From contig SKCR01026844.1 of assembly GCA_019454045.1 (NCBI GenBank), positions 27,025-91,024 of the forward strand: a DNA stretch of 64,000 nucleotides. Reading direction: 5' to 3'. The position numbers were made by a program, and so were the translations under genes. Below, piece after piece: positions 33,277 to 44,758 of this stretch. The notes under the pieces were generated by a model. It was not told the origin of the DNA and did not search any database. It was given only the letters and a program-made list of their open reading frames with translations. The DNA is from Zanthoxylum bungeanum. Lineage: Eukaryota > Streptophyta > Magnoliopsida > Sapindales > Rutaceae. Positions within the stretch are counted from its first letter, which is position 1. The number at the start of each line of letters is the position of its first letter.

Positions 33277-35102
33277 TCATCGCATATTAAAATTGTAAAA
33301 CATTTAGGCATAAAATTAAACATTATGCATGATCAATGTATAATGAATTAGAAACTAAAAAGAATTACTATGCCACGGTTATCTATCATCCCACAAATAA
33401 GTACCGCCGTAGGGTAGGTCAAGTATTCGCATGATAGACTAAGACATTCTCAATTGATTAATATATCTGAAATAACTTTTATTCCTATATTAATCAACTG
33501 CCGTTATTTTGATCAAGGAAGCTTTGATTAACAACTTAATCATTTCTTTGTGAGTGTGACCCATTAAAGTGCCGCAATAGGGTATTGACCCAAAAAAGAC
33601 ACCATCCGTAGAAGGACGAAAGCAAAGTAGTCTCGAGGCACATATTGAATCTCACATTTCTGGATAACAATATAGATCGCGGGATATATTGTGGTATACC
33701 ACTCTCCCACTCACTATTTTGAAGTGTAAGGTTTTTATCTCACTAGTATCTTATGTATTAAGATTATGCTCGACTAAAATATATCTTTATTAATAATAGT
33801 GGATTATTAGTGATCTAACCAATTTTAACACTTAAAATTTTATTCACTAATCCTGATTAGTCTCTACTAACCAATTAACTTAACTAAACTAATTTAATCA
33901 AGTTGTTATAGTGATCTTATCAATTTAACTCTTAAATTACTAGTCCACTTGTAGGTTTTAAAATTTAGAATTCAACGAACGGACCAAATGTCATTAAACC
34001 ATTTAATCAATAAAAGTAATTTTTTTATTCCAACGGTACTTGGTATTGTATCCCAAGTGCAGACCATATTATCGTCCATTTAGAATCGGCTATGGAATTT
34101 ACGTCCGGGTTTCCATCCGATATACCAATGAAAATAATATACTCATAAGGTCCATTTGTTTCTAAAACTTGAATTCGCAATTTTTAAACCTTTAAACCAA
34201 TTAATCTTATTAATTTGTTTACATGCATCTTATATTCTTATTTAAATTCTAAAATTACATAAAATTATAATATTCTTATTTAACTTTTAAAATTACATAA
34301 AATCATATTTTATGACTTGAATATCATGCATGTCTACATGTTATGACATGAGGAAATGCAAGAGTAGGCATCTTAGGCTATATAATATGTTAATAAATAA
34401 TTTAAAACATATATATATTCTTAGGTCTGGGCTGAAAACGTTTGTGTGGCGTTTGACCAACGTTCGAATGTTTTTCAGGTAGTAGAGTAACGTTTTTGTT
34501 GCATTTGACGGGAGTCTGAACGCCTGTCGGAACACTAGAACTTCATTTACTCCATTCCGAAGCTTTCAGACTCTGTTTTGGTCTCCCTTTTTTTTCTATG
34601 GACTCGTAACAGAATGTAGTTTTACATACATCCATTAATTGTGTTAACCGGGCTCTTATTTTTTCTATATTAATCTAATTAATACAATAATACAAGACAT
34701 CCATTGGTCTTCAAATCTTGTTCCATGGTATGTTATTGAGTTCTTCGCGGAATAGGTTAGTAATGAGTCATTCATGACATCGGCTCCTCCAAGTTATAAA
34801 TTGAGTTACAAAATGGACTTATTACAAAGGAAATGAACTTACAACACTTGAAAAGAATATGACCTTATGGTCTTACATTTCTAATACTAAAAATAAACGA
34901 TCAACGTAATACATTCATCATATGAATCAAAGTAAATATTCATCACATGAATATTAAAAACCATTCATCTGATGAATCTAATTGTGCTTACTCATCACAA
35001 CATGCATTCTCATAATCTATATCACATATAAATTATTAAAACTTGAAACTTTAACGGAGAAGGGTTAAGAATATTTTTCAACCTTTTACTCCCGATGCCA
35101 AT
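33277..35102 (-). other. copia B leader, 1.8 kb without genes
   Basis: Between the primer-binding site and gag lies about 1.8 kb of AT-rich DNA without credible coding sequence. A primer-site-like TGGCATCGGGAG adjoins the LTR (minus sense, about 35100-35089). It resembles TGGTATCAGAGC only loosely. Like copia A, this element has an unusually long untranslated leader. Confidence 0.65.
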
Positions 35103-37026
35103 TGTAGGAAATGATTTTCCGTAGCGCGGCAAAAGTTGCTTGTGGTGGCACCGATCTGGTATAGATCTTCAAAATTTTATTTGCCTTCTCCCTTTGTTGT
35201 AGTAGCCAAGATCAATCCTTTGGTGTCCAACAATTGGATCAACCACTCGATCTTACGAACTATGACTCGAAACCAACAAACCAAAGTGTGGGCTTCACTC
35301 ACAAAGATTAAACCTCTAAACTATTTAGAGATTTAGGATGTCACAATGGTATTTCACTCTTTGAAATTTCAAATACTCTCACAACACTTGTGAATATTTG
35401 AAGTTATTATCTCTTTTCTCTCAAATCTTTTTCACAACAATTGTGTGAATGAATGCAAAGTGTTAACCTTAGGAAGTGAGAGAAATGGTAGAGATTATAT
35501 TCTCTTACACAAGCCAACTAACCTTGTCATTAAGCATCTAATGCTTTCTTGCAATGACCAACATAAAAATGTGAATGCCATACCAAAATATAAGAAATGT
35601 TAAGCTAAAGACAATGTCTTTGTCATTAAGCTTTCATTGATTTCTTTCAATGGCAAACACATAAATGTGGAGGCCATACCAAAGCATAAAATGCATAAGC
35701 TAATGACAAAACTATTAGGTGTATCCAAGCCATCTAATAGACATAATTGCTTGGATGACATGGTAAGCCATATGGCTTTGTCTCCAATGGTAAATAAAAA
35801 TTAATATATTAATAATGATTTATTTATCTTCAATTATATTGTAGTAACTATCTCATAATTATTACTAACTTGATTATCTCATAATCAAGAATTGATTATC
35901 TCATAATCAAAGAATTCTAGAAAACATTAAGTTAACTAATTTAAAATAGTTTCATTTGTGACAATAAATATTATTAATCTCATTAATAATATATAAATAT
36001 AAAGTGAGCATATAATTAGACAATCTAATTATATTAGGTTTGCTACAGTTAATCGAGCTAGTACGGGGATCAAATGGACCTATAGTTCTGAGCTCCAATA
36101 ATTCTAAAATATTAATTAAACTCTTTAATCAAATGTTATGAATTATTAAATCCGCGTTATTCCACTAAAAACTCGAAGTTGAACTCCCATTACTGTAAAT
36201 GGATTAAATAAACCGAACATCTTCAGTGTCTATCGATATAGTGATTACATATGAATATAGTCCTTCACGAATATCTCATAAATAGAGCCGGGTCAAAAGT
36301 CTGTTAAACCCCTCTAAATATTTTATCTCTTAAGCACCATTGATTCTATAATGAACAATTAATTCATAATAATTATGAATATATAAAACTTTCTATTTGT
36401 AATAGTAAAATTGAGCGCTCAAATTGTTCAAGTCTTGAATCAACTCTTAAAAAAGATATTCTTCTACTTCTCGTAAGAATGAGTGAATTCCATATCTTGT
36501 AACATGTTCCCAGCTACATACCAAACCATATCCCTAAAATACGTAGTTATTGGCCAGGAATGCAACACCGACCTCACCATCGTAAATCAAAGAACATAAC
36601 CTGTCATACAGGAGTTCGTAGTACACTCAGGATTAAGATCAAATCCATAAATGACCATCTATTAGATAAAATGAATTTCTTGGGTTAACGGATATTAAAA
36701 GAAATTCGTATTTATCTGAGTCCAATCCTATATGATCTAATTGTACAAGTATAGAATGGACCGCAGCTATAGCTAAACCACAAACAAAGTACCCTCTTTG
36801 TTTTCTCTCTATGGACTATTTAGATTACTAACTTCAGACTTAAATCCTCTTGTGTATCAAACATACACTAAGTCTGAAGGTATAATAGTAATCAAGGTAA
36901 ACAAGATAATTGGACAATATACGATATAAATCAAACAATATTGATAAAATGAATAATGTATTTATTATTATTACAATAATCAATTCCGTTTACAATACAT
37001 GAAGCTCTAGGACATAAATCCCAACA
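35103..37026 (-). repeat. copia B 5' LTR (1,924 bp)
   Basis: Plus-strand ends TGTAGGAAATG ... AAATCCCAACA. Aligns with 10853-12509 plus 28949-29294. Contains two rather than three tandem CTC-loop hairpins (about 35870-35910), plus the flanking CTC-loop hairpin near 35965-35992. Confidence 0.92.
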
Positions 37027-37836
37027 AATTCCAATAGCAAAACAAAGGCCAGAAGTATGAAAAAGAATCAGGAATAGCAGAAGTGCTTGCCCAGATGAAA
37101 AAGCCAGAAGCCAAATATGATTCTATGTTTCAAGCCCAATTAGAATTGAATCAAAGCCAATCTGCTTTTATAAAGGTACTAGAAAATCAATTGGGACAAT
37201 TGGCCAATGCTCAGAGTTACAGACCGTAAGGTACCATTCCTAGCAACATAAAGCCAAATCCAAAGAACAGAGTGAAGAAGCAATGTCAAGTCATCACTTT
37301 GAAAAGTGGTATTGAAATCAACAAAGATATTGGAGTCAAGACATCAACTGAGGAAGTTCCAAAAGACAGTAGTGAAGCATATCCACAGATGAAGGAAAAA
37401 GAGTAAAAAAAAATGATCGAGAAATATTCACTGCACCTCCACCTTTTCCACAACGTCTCCAGAAACATAAACTGGACAAGAAGTTTGCTCAATTCTTGGA
37501 GATCTTCAAAAATCTGCATATCAACATTCCATTTGCAGAAGCGTTGGAACAAATTCCCAGATATGCCAAATTCATGAAAGACATTCTTTCATAAAAGTGA
37601 GGATTGGGAGATTACGAGACAGTAGCACTGAAAGAAGAATACAACGCCATCAATCAGAGGAAAATTCTCCAAAGTTGAAAGATCTTGGAAGTTTCATCAT
37701 CCCTTGCACTATAGGCGAATATTACTTCTGTAAGGCTTTCTGTGATTTAGGTGCTAGTATTAACTTGATGTCTTTGTCTATTTATAAGAAGCTACATATA
37801 AGCAAAGCCCACCTCAGTTACTCTGTAACTGGCTAA
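37027..37836 (+). pseudogene. G1 gag C-terminus and protease
   Basis: Resumes in frame after copia B. Readable: GIAEVLAQMKKPEAKYDSMF, FIKVLENQLGQLA, then a stop, SNIKPNPKN and VITLKSG, which is the Athila gag-protease linker. Next come [20 protein letters not shown] and [18 protein letters not shown]. The protease domain (37597-37836) has [10 protein letters not shown] and [18 protein letters not shown], with D-L-G-A in place of D-T/S-G-A, as is normal for Athila. Stops at about 37207, 37404 and 37593 and after YSVTG inactivate it. Confidence 0.9.
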
Positions 37837-38649
37837 TAGATCACTCATATTTCCGAAAGGTGTAGTGGAATATGTATTGGTTAAAGTCGAAAAATTCATT
37901 TTCCCTACAGATTTCATAGTCTTTGACATGGAGGAAGACAAAGATGTACCCATCATCCTTAGGAGACCATTCTTGGCTACAAGTGGAACTGTTATTGATG
38001 TACAAAAAGGAGAACTAACCATAAAGGTGCAGGACCAAGAAGTAACATTCAATATTTTTAAAGCCATGAAATACTCGAATGACGAAAATGAGGAGAAATA
38101 TATCAGAATTGATGTTGTAGATAGTATCATCCAGAATACTGATGCAATGAAACTTTCCACGGACAAACTTAAAGCTTGCATTACCAACATGATTGACAGA
38201 GAGCTAGATGATGGAATTCTGGAATGTATCAACTATCTTGATGGAGCAACTCGTTTCAGAACAACACCACAGGTGGAAAGTTTGGAATTACCGAAAAATG
38301 AGCAAATCAAGCCTTCAATTGAAGAACCACCACAGTTGGAACTAAAGCCACTTTCGAACCATCTCAGGTATGTATTTTTAGAAAACTCTTCTAATTTACC
38401 TATGATTATTTCTTCATCGCCAAAATTGGTGCAAGAAGATAAGTTGCTGAGAGTGCTACGTTAGCACAAGAAATCCATTGGTTGGACTATAACAGACATT
38501 CGAGGCATTAGTCCATCATTTTGTATATATAAAATTCTGATGAACAACGAGTGAAAAGCCACAGTGGAGCATCAACGGAGACTAAATCCAATCATGAAGG
38601 AGGTCATAAAGAAATAAATTATCAAATAGTTGGATACTAAAATCATCTA
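37837..38649 (+). pseudogene. G1 protease-RT connecting region
   Basis: An open frame of 199 codons (37865-38464) with VLVKVEKFIFPTDFIVFDME, VPIILRRPFLATSGTVIDVQ and KGELTIKV, the conserved stretch downstream of the Athila protease. The RRPFLAT block would normally be GRPFLAT. An acidic/proline linker follows, then decayed pol sequence up to the MITE at 38658. Confidence 0.85.
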
Positions 38650-38657
38650 CCCTAAAT

Positions 38658-39015
38658 TAGAGCCGTCCGGTGGTTCGATTCCGGTTCGGAACCGAACCGA
38701 ACCGGGCGATTCCCGGTTCCACAAGTGTTGAACCGGAACCGAACCGGTTAATTTTGGTTCGGTTCCTGTTCCACACTTAAGTGGAACCGGAACCGTAAAT
38801 CGAACCGGAACCGGACCGGTTGGTTCCGGTTAGGTTACGATTCCCCTTCTGTTTTTTTTTTTAATTTTAAAAAATAGAAAAAAAATAGATTTTTTTTTTT
38901 ACTTCCGGTTCCAACCGAAACCGTACGGTTCCAACCGGTTCGGTCAGGGAAATAACTCTAACCGAACCAGTTCCGGTTCGGTTCTAGTTCCGAACTGGAA
39001 CCTTGACCGGGTCTA
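38658..39015. mobile_element. hAT-type MITE (358 bp), CCGGTTC family, copy 1
   Basis: Ends TAGAGCCGTCCGG and (inverted) TAGACCCGGTCAAGG; 8-bp duplication CCCTAAAT (38650-38657) and CCCCAAAT (39016-39023), one mismatch. Both ends consist of GGAACCGAACCGG-type words around an A/T-rich centre. It is a sister of the MITE at 43019-43380. No coding capacity. Confidence 0.85.
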
Positions 39016-39023
39016 CCCCAAAT

Positions 39024-39960
39024 GACAGTACGTGTGTAAGTCCTATGCATTGTGTGCTAAAGAAAGGAGGAATGACTGTAGTCACAAATGAAAAGAATGA
39101 GCTGATGCCAACAAGGATGGTAACTGGATAGAGAGTATGCATGGATTACAGAAAGCTAAACAAAGCAACACGGAAGGATCATTTTCCGCTACCATTCATT
39201 GACCAGATGCTAGACAGATTGGCGAGACATGAATTCTACTATTTTTGGACGGATACTTAAGATATAATCAGATTGTCATCTCCCTAGAAGATCAGGAGAA
39301 AACCACTTTTACATGGTACTTTTGATTTCTGCAGGATGTCATACTCTGTAATGCTCCTGCCATATTTCAACGTTGCATGATGGCCATCTTTTCAAACATT
39401 ATAGAACAAAGCATGGAAGTCTTCATGGATGACTTCTCAGTATTTGGAGACTCGTTCGACCACTACTTGTAAAATCTGGAAAAAATATTACAAAGATGTG
39501 AAGATACCAACCTCGTACTCAACTGAGAGAAATGCCACTTCATATTGTAGAAAGGTATTGTCCTGGGAAATCAAATTTCACAGAAAGGAATTAAAGTAGA
39601 TACAGCAAAGATCGAGACAATAAAAAAATTACCTCCACCATCATTCGTCAAAGGGATTTGAAGTTTTCTCGAGCATGCATGATTTTACAGGATATTTATC
39701 AAAGACTTCTCCAAGATTTTTAAACTATTATGCAATCTGATGGAGAAAGACGTGCCTTTCCACTTCACCAAAGAATTCCACCATGTTTTTGAAATAATAA
39801 AACAGAAGTTGGTCTCTTTGCCCATCATAGTAGCACCGGACTGGACCCTTCCGTTTGAAGTGATGTGCGATGCTAGTGATTTTACTATAGGTGTAGTTTT
39901 GGGATAATGCAAAGAAAAAATTTTCCACACCATTTACTACTCCAACAGAACTCTGAATGA
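39024..39960 (+). pseudogene. G1 reverse transcriptase
   Basis: Readable motifs across several frames: [62 protein letters not shown] (polymerase FMDD at about 39424), and PFEVMCDASDF at the RT/RNase H junction. Stops at about 39130, 39258 and 39470 and others, and at least three frameshifts. The domain order fits Ty3 RT. Confidence 0.9.
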
Positions 39961-40300
39961 AGCAAAAATCAACACAACCACTGAAAAGGAGTTGCTCATA
40001 GTTTTATTTACTTTTGATAAATTCTGCTCATATCTGTTGGGTCCCAAAATGGTGGTCTACACAGATCATTCAATAATCAAATACCTGATCGTGAAGCAAG
40101 ATGCTAAGCCCAGATTGATCCATTGGGTGCTTTTGCTGCAAGAATTTGACGAAGAGATCCGAGACATGAAAGGGACAGAAAATCAAATGGCAAATCACTT
40201 ATCAAGGCTCGAGAATAGAGAAACAACTAACAATGAGATGACAATCAAAGAAACTTTTTTTCCAGATAAACATTTGTTTTCCATCAAACAGTAGGATGTC
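39961..40300 (+). pseudogene. G1 RNase H
   Basis: A 100-codon frame with [34 protein letters not shown] and [11 protein letters not shown], the C-terminal part of Ty3 RNase H. Preceding [13 protein letters not shown] residues are in frame (40 nt upstream). The frame ends at TAG after FSIKQ. Confidence 0.88.
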
Positions 40301-41588
40301 CCTTGGTATGCTGACTATGTAAACTACATAGTATCTGGAAAATGACTGTTGGAATAGACACATTAGCAATAGAAGAAATTGTTCAAGAAAGTCAAGCATT
40401 ATGTCTGGGATGAGTCGTACCTATTCAAACACAGTGCTGATCAATTACTGAGACGTTGTGTTCCACATGAAGAGGTCAATAGTGTCCTTCAGCATTGTCA
40501 TTCATCACCATACAGCGGACACTTCAACGGAGATAAAACTGTAGCCAAAGTCCTACAATCAGGTTTTTTCTGGCCCAGTATGTTTAAAGATGCTTACTTA
40601 TTTGTTCTTCAATGTGAAATGTGCCAGAGAACGAGAAATATTTTGAGGAGAAATGAAGGACCTCTTCAAATATTCTCGAAGTGGAGATATTTGATGTATA
40701 GAGGATTGATTTTATGAGACCCTTTGTTCCATCATGTGGGAATCTGTACATTCTGGTTGCAGTAGACTACGTCTCCAAATGGGTTGAAGCAACAGTACTG
40801 CCGTCAAATGATTCAAAAGTGGTGATAAAATCCCTTAAAAAGAATATTTTCACTTGCTTTCGAATACCTCGGGCAATTATCAGTGATGATGTCACACATT
40901 TCTACAACAGATACTTCGATGCACTCCTATCCAAATATGGAGTTACTCAAAAGTTACCATTGCCTACCATCCACAGTCAAATGGCCAGGTTGAAGTATCA
41001 AACAGGGAGATCAAAAGAATATTGAAGAGAACTATTGGATAAAAAAGGAGAGACTGGTCTACAAAAATGGATGATGCATTATGGGCCTACCAGGCAGCTT
41101 ACAAAACACCTATTGGTATGTCCCCATATGGAATGATGTTTGGGAAAGCATGCCATCTTCTAGTGGAACTAGAATATAAAATATACTGGACACTGAATAA
41201 ATTAAATCTTGATCTACAAGCAGCAGGAGAGAAAAAGTTCCACCAACTCAACAAATTGGAGGAATTTCGCCTATAGGCTTATGAAAATGCCAGACTATAC
41301 AAAGAAAAGACCAAGAAATGGCATGATAAAAAAATAGTGCGCAGATAATTTGAACCAAGACAACATGTGTTGTTATACAATTCAATATTGAAAATTTTCC
41401 TTGGAAAGCTGAAATCACGGTGGTCAGATCTATTTTTAATCACCCAAGTTTTACCATATGGAGCCATTAAGTTACTTGATCCTAACTCCAATGATACATT
41501 CAAAGTTAACAGCCAGCGTGTCAAGCACTACTGGGGAGAATCATTGGAGCAACAAAAAGAAAGTCTCACACTTACATATCCAACCTAA
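40301..41588 (+). pseudogene. G1 integrase
   Basis: The zinc-binding domain has HEEVNSVLQHCHSSPYSGHF and LQCEMCQRTR (HHCC). The core has [17 protein letters not shown] (first Asp) and IISDDVTHF (second Asp); the third catalytic region near 40980 has diverged. A C-terminal part (41067-41588) has [19 protein letters not shown], then GAIKLLDPNSNDTFKVNSQR and VKHYWG, the usual Athila ending. TGA/TAG stops at 40717, 41023 and 41276 and about 41346 break it. Confidence 0.9.
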
Positions 41589-41919
41589 TATTCGAGCAGT
41601 CATGTCTAGCTGACGATGTTAAATTTAGCACTAGCAGGGAGACAACCCATGTAATTTGTGTATATATTGGGATTTAATGTGTTTTATTTTTGTAGGTAAA
41701 GTCATAGAAGGGATGAAAGATGTTCTCGTAAATCTTCACAAGGAATGTCCTTCTCTCCTTTAAAATTCTCTGATGAAAGTCTACAAATCACGCATGGAAC
41801 GAATGAGACTTCTGATGATCAAATGTATTCCTAATGAAATTCATTGGATTATTGAAGCACGAGTCTGATTTGCTGGTGAGTCCTCTGACTCTTTTGTTTC
41901 ATTTCTGCATGGTTTATGA
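41589..41919. other. spacer after G1 integrase
   Basis: About 330 bp with no recognised domain. Contains CTAGCAGGGAGACAACCC near 41630, a phrase common just after Athila pol. In the accessory-ORF frame it is open for a while until TGA at 41917. Confidence 0.5.
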
Positions 41920-42261
41920 AGAAGCACCTATGCTAAGAAAAGAAGAGCTAAAAGATTAGGTGTTTTTTATAAATGTGCACGCATGACATGTAATACTTGT
42001 TGTCGTTATTTAGGAATGGTGTCTGATAACCGCGAAGATAAAATTAAATTCATTAGGGATGGAATGAGTAAGGAGTCTTTGGATGACATATCATTGACTC
42101 TTGAGACGTATCGCAGTGGATATGTGTATCACACAATTCACATGTTACATACACAGTTTCGAAAAGAAAGGCAACAATTAAGTCTCGGGAATCTAACTTT
42201 AAAAGACCATGTTTGCCAATTTATAAGAAAATTGGATGAGAAGCTTGTCTCTGCTACATAG
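41920..42261 (+). CDS. accessory ORF of Athila-like element, unknown function
   Basis: Open from after TGA (41917-41919) to TAG (42259), with ATG at 41983. Begins with a basic KKRRAKR run, then Cys-rich CARMTCNTCCRYLG, RDGMSKESLDDISLTLETY, HTIHMLHTQFRKERQQLSLG and TLKDHVCQFIRKLDEK. G2 encodes a matching C-terminus on the minus strand (49453-49590: NLTSKDTVCQFIENWMGKYP), followed by PRPLEGVQVITGC, so the ORF belongs to the element lineage rather than to this copy alone. I do not recognise the family. Its place after integrase is where Athila elements carry their env-like ORF, but there is no signal peptide or membrane segment. Confidence 0.5.
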   Translation, partial: RSTYAKKRRAKRLGVFYKCARMTCNTCCRYLGMVSDNREDKIKFIRDGMSKESLDDISLTLETYRSGYVYHTIHMLHTQFRKERQQLSLGNLTLKDHVCQFIRKLDEKLVSAT

Positions 42262-42548
42262 ATGTCAATCAAGTAGTTACTTCTTGTAAATATTATTATC
42301 TCTTTATCTTTAACTAATAATTATGATTTATTTTGTATTTTCTTTTATTTTCTCCGACATGATCCAAACTTTTTGACTTTCACGATTTATTTTACTATTT
42401 AGCTAATAATTGTCATTTGACATGTACTAGTGCTATTATTACTCACCCCTTTTCAGGTTCTATAAATTCAGCTCTTCATTGCACTCTTGAAGACATCCAT
42501 ATTCAAGAAAGAAATATCTTAAAAAATTAAAGAAACTTCAAGAAGACG
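42262..42548. other. region before the LOG-like insert
   Basis: T-rich DNA without genes. At 42445-42500 it includes TTTTCAGG and CTATAAATTC followed by a CTCTTCATTGCACTC stretch, which could be a captured TATA/leader or a splice-acceptor remnant of the donor gene. G2 has no counterpart, so part of this belongs to the inserted block. Confidence 0.4.
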
Positions 42549-43549
42549 AGTTGTAAACATCTGTGTATTTTACGGTACTAGTGCTGGTTCTAAACCAGAA
42601 TTCGTTGCGGCAGCACATGAATTGGGTAGAGTCATAACTTAAAGGAATATGCACCTAGTATATGGTAGTGGCAATCTTGGACTAATGGGATATGTTTCAA
42701 ATGCTATACAGGAAGGATGTAGTCAAGTTATGGGAATCATCCCAAAACCCTTGGCGGAGGCGAATCTTATAGACCCGTCAAACAGAGATGAATGCATTGT
42801 ACCAGATATGTCTGAACGAATTGTTGAAATGATTAACCTTGTTGATGCTTTTATTACTTTGCCATGTGGCATGGGCATAATAAAGGAAATTTTTACAGTG
42901 TTATCTTAGGTGAACTTGAACATACACCAGAAACCAATTAGACTGTTTAATGTTGATGAGTTTTATGACTTTCTTTGTGTGTTTCTTGATGTTGCCCGGA
43001 GAAATAGGTTCCTTTCAACAGACCCGGCCAAGGTTCCGGTTCGGAATCGGAACCGAACCGGTTGGAAGCAGACGGTTCCGGTTCCAATCGGTACCGGTTC
43101 CAGAACCGAACCGGAACCTAATCGGTTCGGTTAGGGTTCCTCCCCTAGCCGAACCGGTTAGAACCATTGGAACCGTTTTTAATTTATATAATAATAATTT
43201 TTTTTAGATAAGAATTTTATTTGTAATTTAATGTAATTATGTAATGTAAGTGTGTTACATAAATTCAAATTCATAATTTTAAATTATATTGATTTATCAA
43301 TTTCAATTTTTTATTTTCAAAAAAGTAAAAAAAAAAAACCAAATGAAACCGGAACCGAACCAAACTGTCGGCCGACTCTACCTTTCAAAACCTGTAAAAG
43401 ATATCATCTTCACTGCCAGAACAACCCATGATTTAATTGACCAACTCTTAGCCTTTGAACCACAAATTGACCCTATCATTTACAAGATATTCTGGTCCGA
43501 TAATGACCGTGGTAACAAGCATCGGATAAATCTCGATCTTAACATTTAG
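42549..43549 (+). pseudogene. LOG-type cytokinin phosphoribohydrolase, intronless and broken, inside G1
   Basis: LOG enzymes release active cytokinin from its nucleotide. Motifs in order: VVNICVFYGTSAGSKPEF, AAHELGRVIT, LVYGSGNLGLMGYVSNAI, QVMGIIPKPL, VPDMSERIVEMINLVDAFIT, LPCGMGIIKEIF, LNIHQKPIRLFNVDEFYDF. After the MITE comes VKDIIFTARTTHDLIDQLLAF. Without the MITE and one duplication copy it is about 208 codons, close to the usual 210-230. TAA at 42640 and TAG at 42907 break it, and the signature P-G-G-x-G-T-x-x-E is P-C-G-M-G-I-I-K-E, so it would be inactive. Plant LOG genes normally have several introns; none is seen. Gene family sure, exact start unsure. Confidence 0.88.
43019..43380. 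mobile_element. hAT-type MITE (362 bp), CCGGTTC family, copy 2, within LOG
   Basis: Perfect 8-bp duplication CCTTTCAA (43011-43018 and 43381-43388). Ends CAGACCCGGCCAAGG and (inverted) TAGAGTCGGCCGACAG match copy 1 at 38658. GGTTCCGGTTCGG-type words fill both ends; the centre is A/T-rich. Removing it with one duplication rejoins the LOG reading frame exactly. Confidence 0.92.
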
Positions 43550-44758
43550 TTTTCTTTTTAATTGTTGAATTCCACGCTAATCAGGTATTTTTTTTTTCTA
43601 AACTCTTCTTATACTTTTTAGACATTGGGGAAAATATCTCAATTAGGTTTGGGGGAAGAGAATAGTTGACTAGTATCTTATTTTTATTTTTCGTTGTGTT
43701 GTTTATTTTTGTTTGATTCTTCGTCAAAAATTCAAAAAAAAAATTAAAAAAACAAATTGTGATTCTTATGTTTTTAACTTGACTAATCAGGTGGAATGGT
43801 GTTTGAGGTAGCTGTGTAAGAATTTTCACTCATGAGACGTATCTCAACCTATTCTGTAACAAGTTAATTTTTGTTTATTTTCTTTTGAATTATTTAATTT
43901 GTGAATTCTCCATAATACTGACTAAATTGGATCTTCATATGCTCAATTGATAGATATTATCAACATGTATGGTAACATACGGTCATGAGTTGTAAGGGAA
44001 AAATTTATAATATTCAATGCTATAGTTTAAATGAATGACGCATCTAAAAAAGCGATGGAATAAAAAAAAATTTACGTATATTAATAAAATGTTTCTACTT
44101 AGTAATTGGGCATCTTGCCTCAGTGAGCAGAGATTGTTCACACCAAACGGTAGAACTTTTAACATCTGAGATCTGAGTAATTAAGTCCATATGTGTGTCT
44201 TAACACGTAGTGCCCTAAAGTCAACTGGTATTAAGTCCGTAGGGTGTCTTAACACCTAATGCCTTAAAGCCAATAGGTTTGGGAGTCATTGACCCAAAGC
44301 TCGCTACATGGATTAAAGATGTTATTAAAAAAAAGTCATTGCCAAAAAAAGGTGTGAATTCTGATATAACTTTAGGACAAAAATATGACTCTATTTTCAA
44401 TTACACTTATGAATATTGTGGGTACAATGATTTGATTAATACCTTGTTGGCTGTGTATATGAAGAATGATAAAAAAATAATCGGAGAATTTACTTATTTG
44501 GTAATTTAGAAAGAAAGGAATCAACTATTAACTTGGAAAAGAGTTTCACTTGTTTAGTCACTAACTTATTTGATCTTTTTGCTTTTGTGTGTATTTAATT
44601 GACGTTTGTGGATATCGTCACTATAAGCACTCACGAAACTATAACTCGTCCACTAAGGACATCTAGGGGTTTGAAGGTGGTTTAGTTTAATTTTGATTAT
44701 TTATTTCATTTAATTTTATTGTTTTGCTTGAGGACTAGTAAAATTTTAGGTTTGGGTG
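43550..44758 (+). other. G1 3' UTR up to the polypurine tract
   Basis: Non-coding. Homologous to the G2 region 48255-49330 (minus), e.g. ATTGGGGAAAATATCTC and ATATTATCAACATGTA. Around 44180-44300 a ~60-bp block containing TAAGTCC, GTCTTAACAC and CCTAAAG/CCTTAAAG is duplicated; two diverged copies are also in G2 (48600-48790). It ends with the purine-rich AATTTTAGGTTTGGGTG before the 3' LTR. Confidence 0.7.

Larger units (their letters stand above)
10853..37026 (-). mobile_element. copia element 'B' (minus strand), split by copia A1
   Basis: A Ty1/copia element on the minus strand: 5' LTR at the right (35103-37026), pol in the centre and 3' LTR at the left (10853-12509 plus 28949-29294). LTRs begin TGTTGGGATTTATGTCC and end TTTCCTACA in the element's sense. 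The polypurine tract is AAGTGGGAGAT next to the 3' LTR. It interrupts G1 gag. Its flanks (AAGAT left, AATTC right) do not give a clear 5-bp duplication. gag, protease, integrase, RT and RNase H are recognisable but frameshifted. Confidence 0.88.

Noticed and set aside
37027..41588. G1 as a caulimovirus-like integrated virus
   Set aside because: It has LTRs, an integrase and an Athila-type protease and gag linker; no movement protein or virus-type order is seen.
42910..43207. ORFs with many Arg/Pro/Glu repeats
   Set aside because: They read from LOG into the MITE; the repeats are the CCGGTTC words, not protein.
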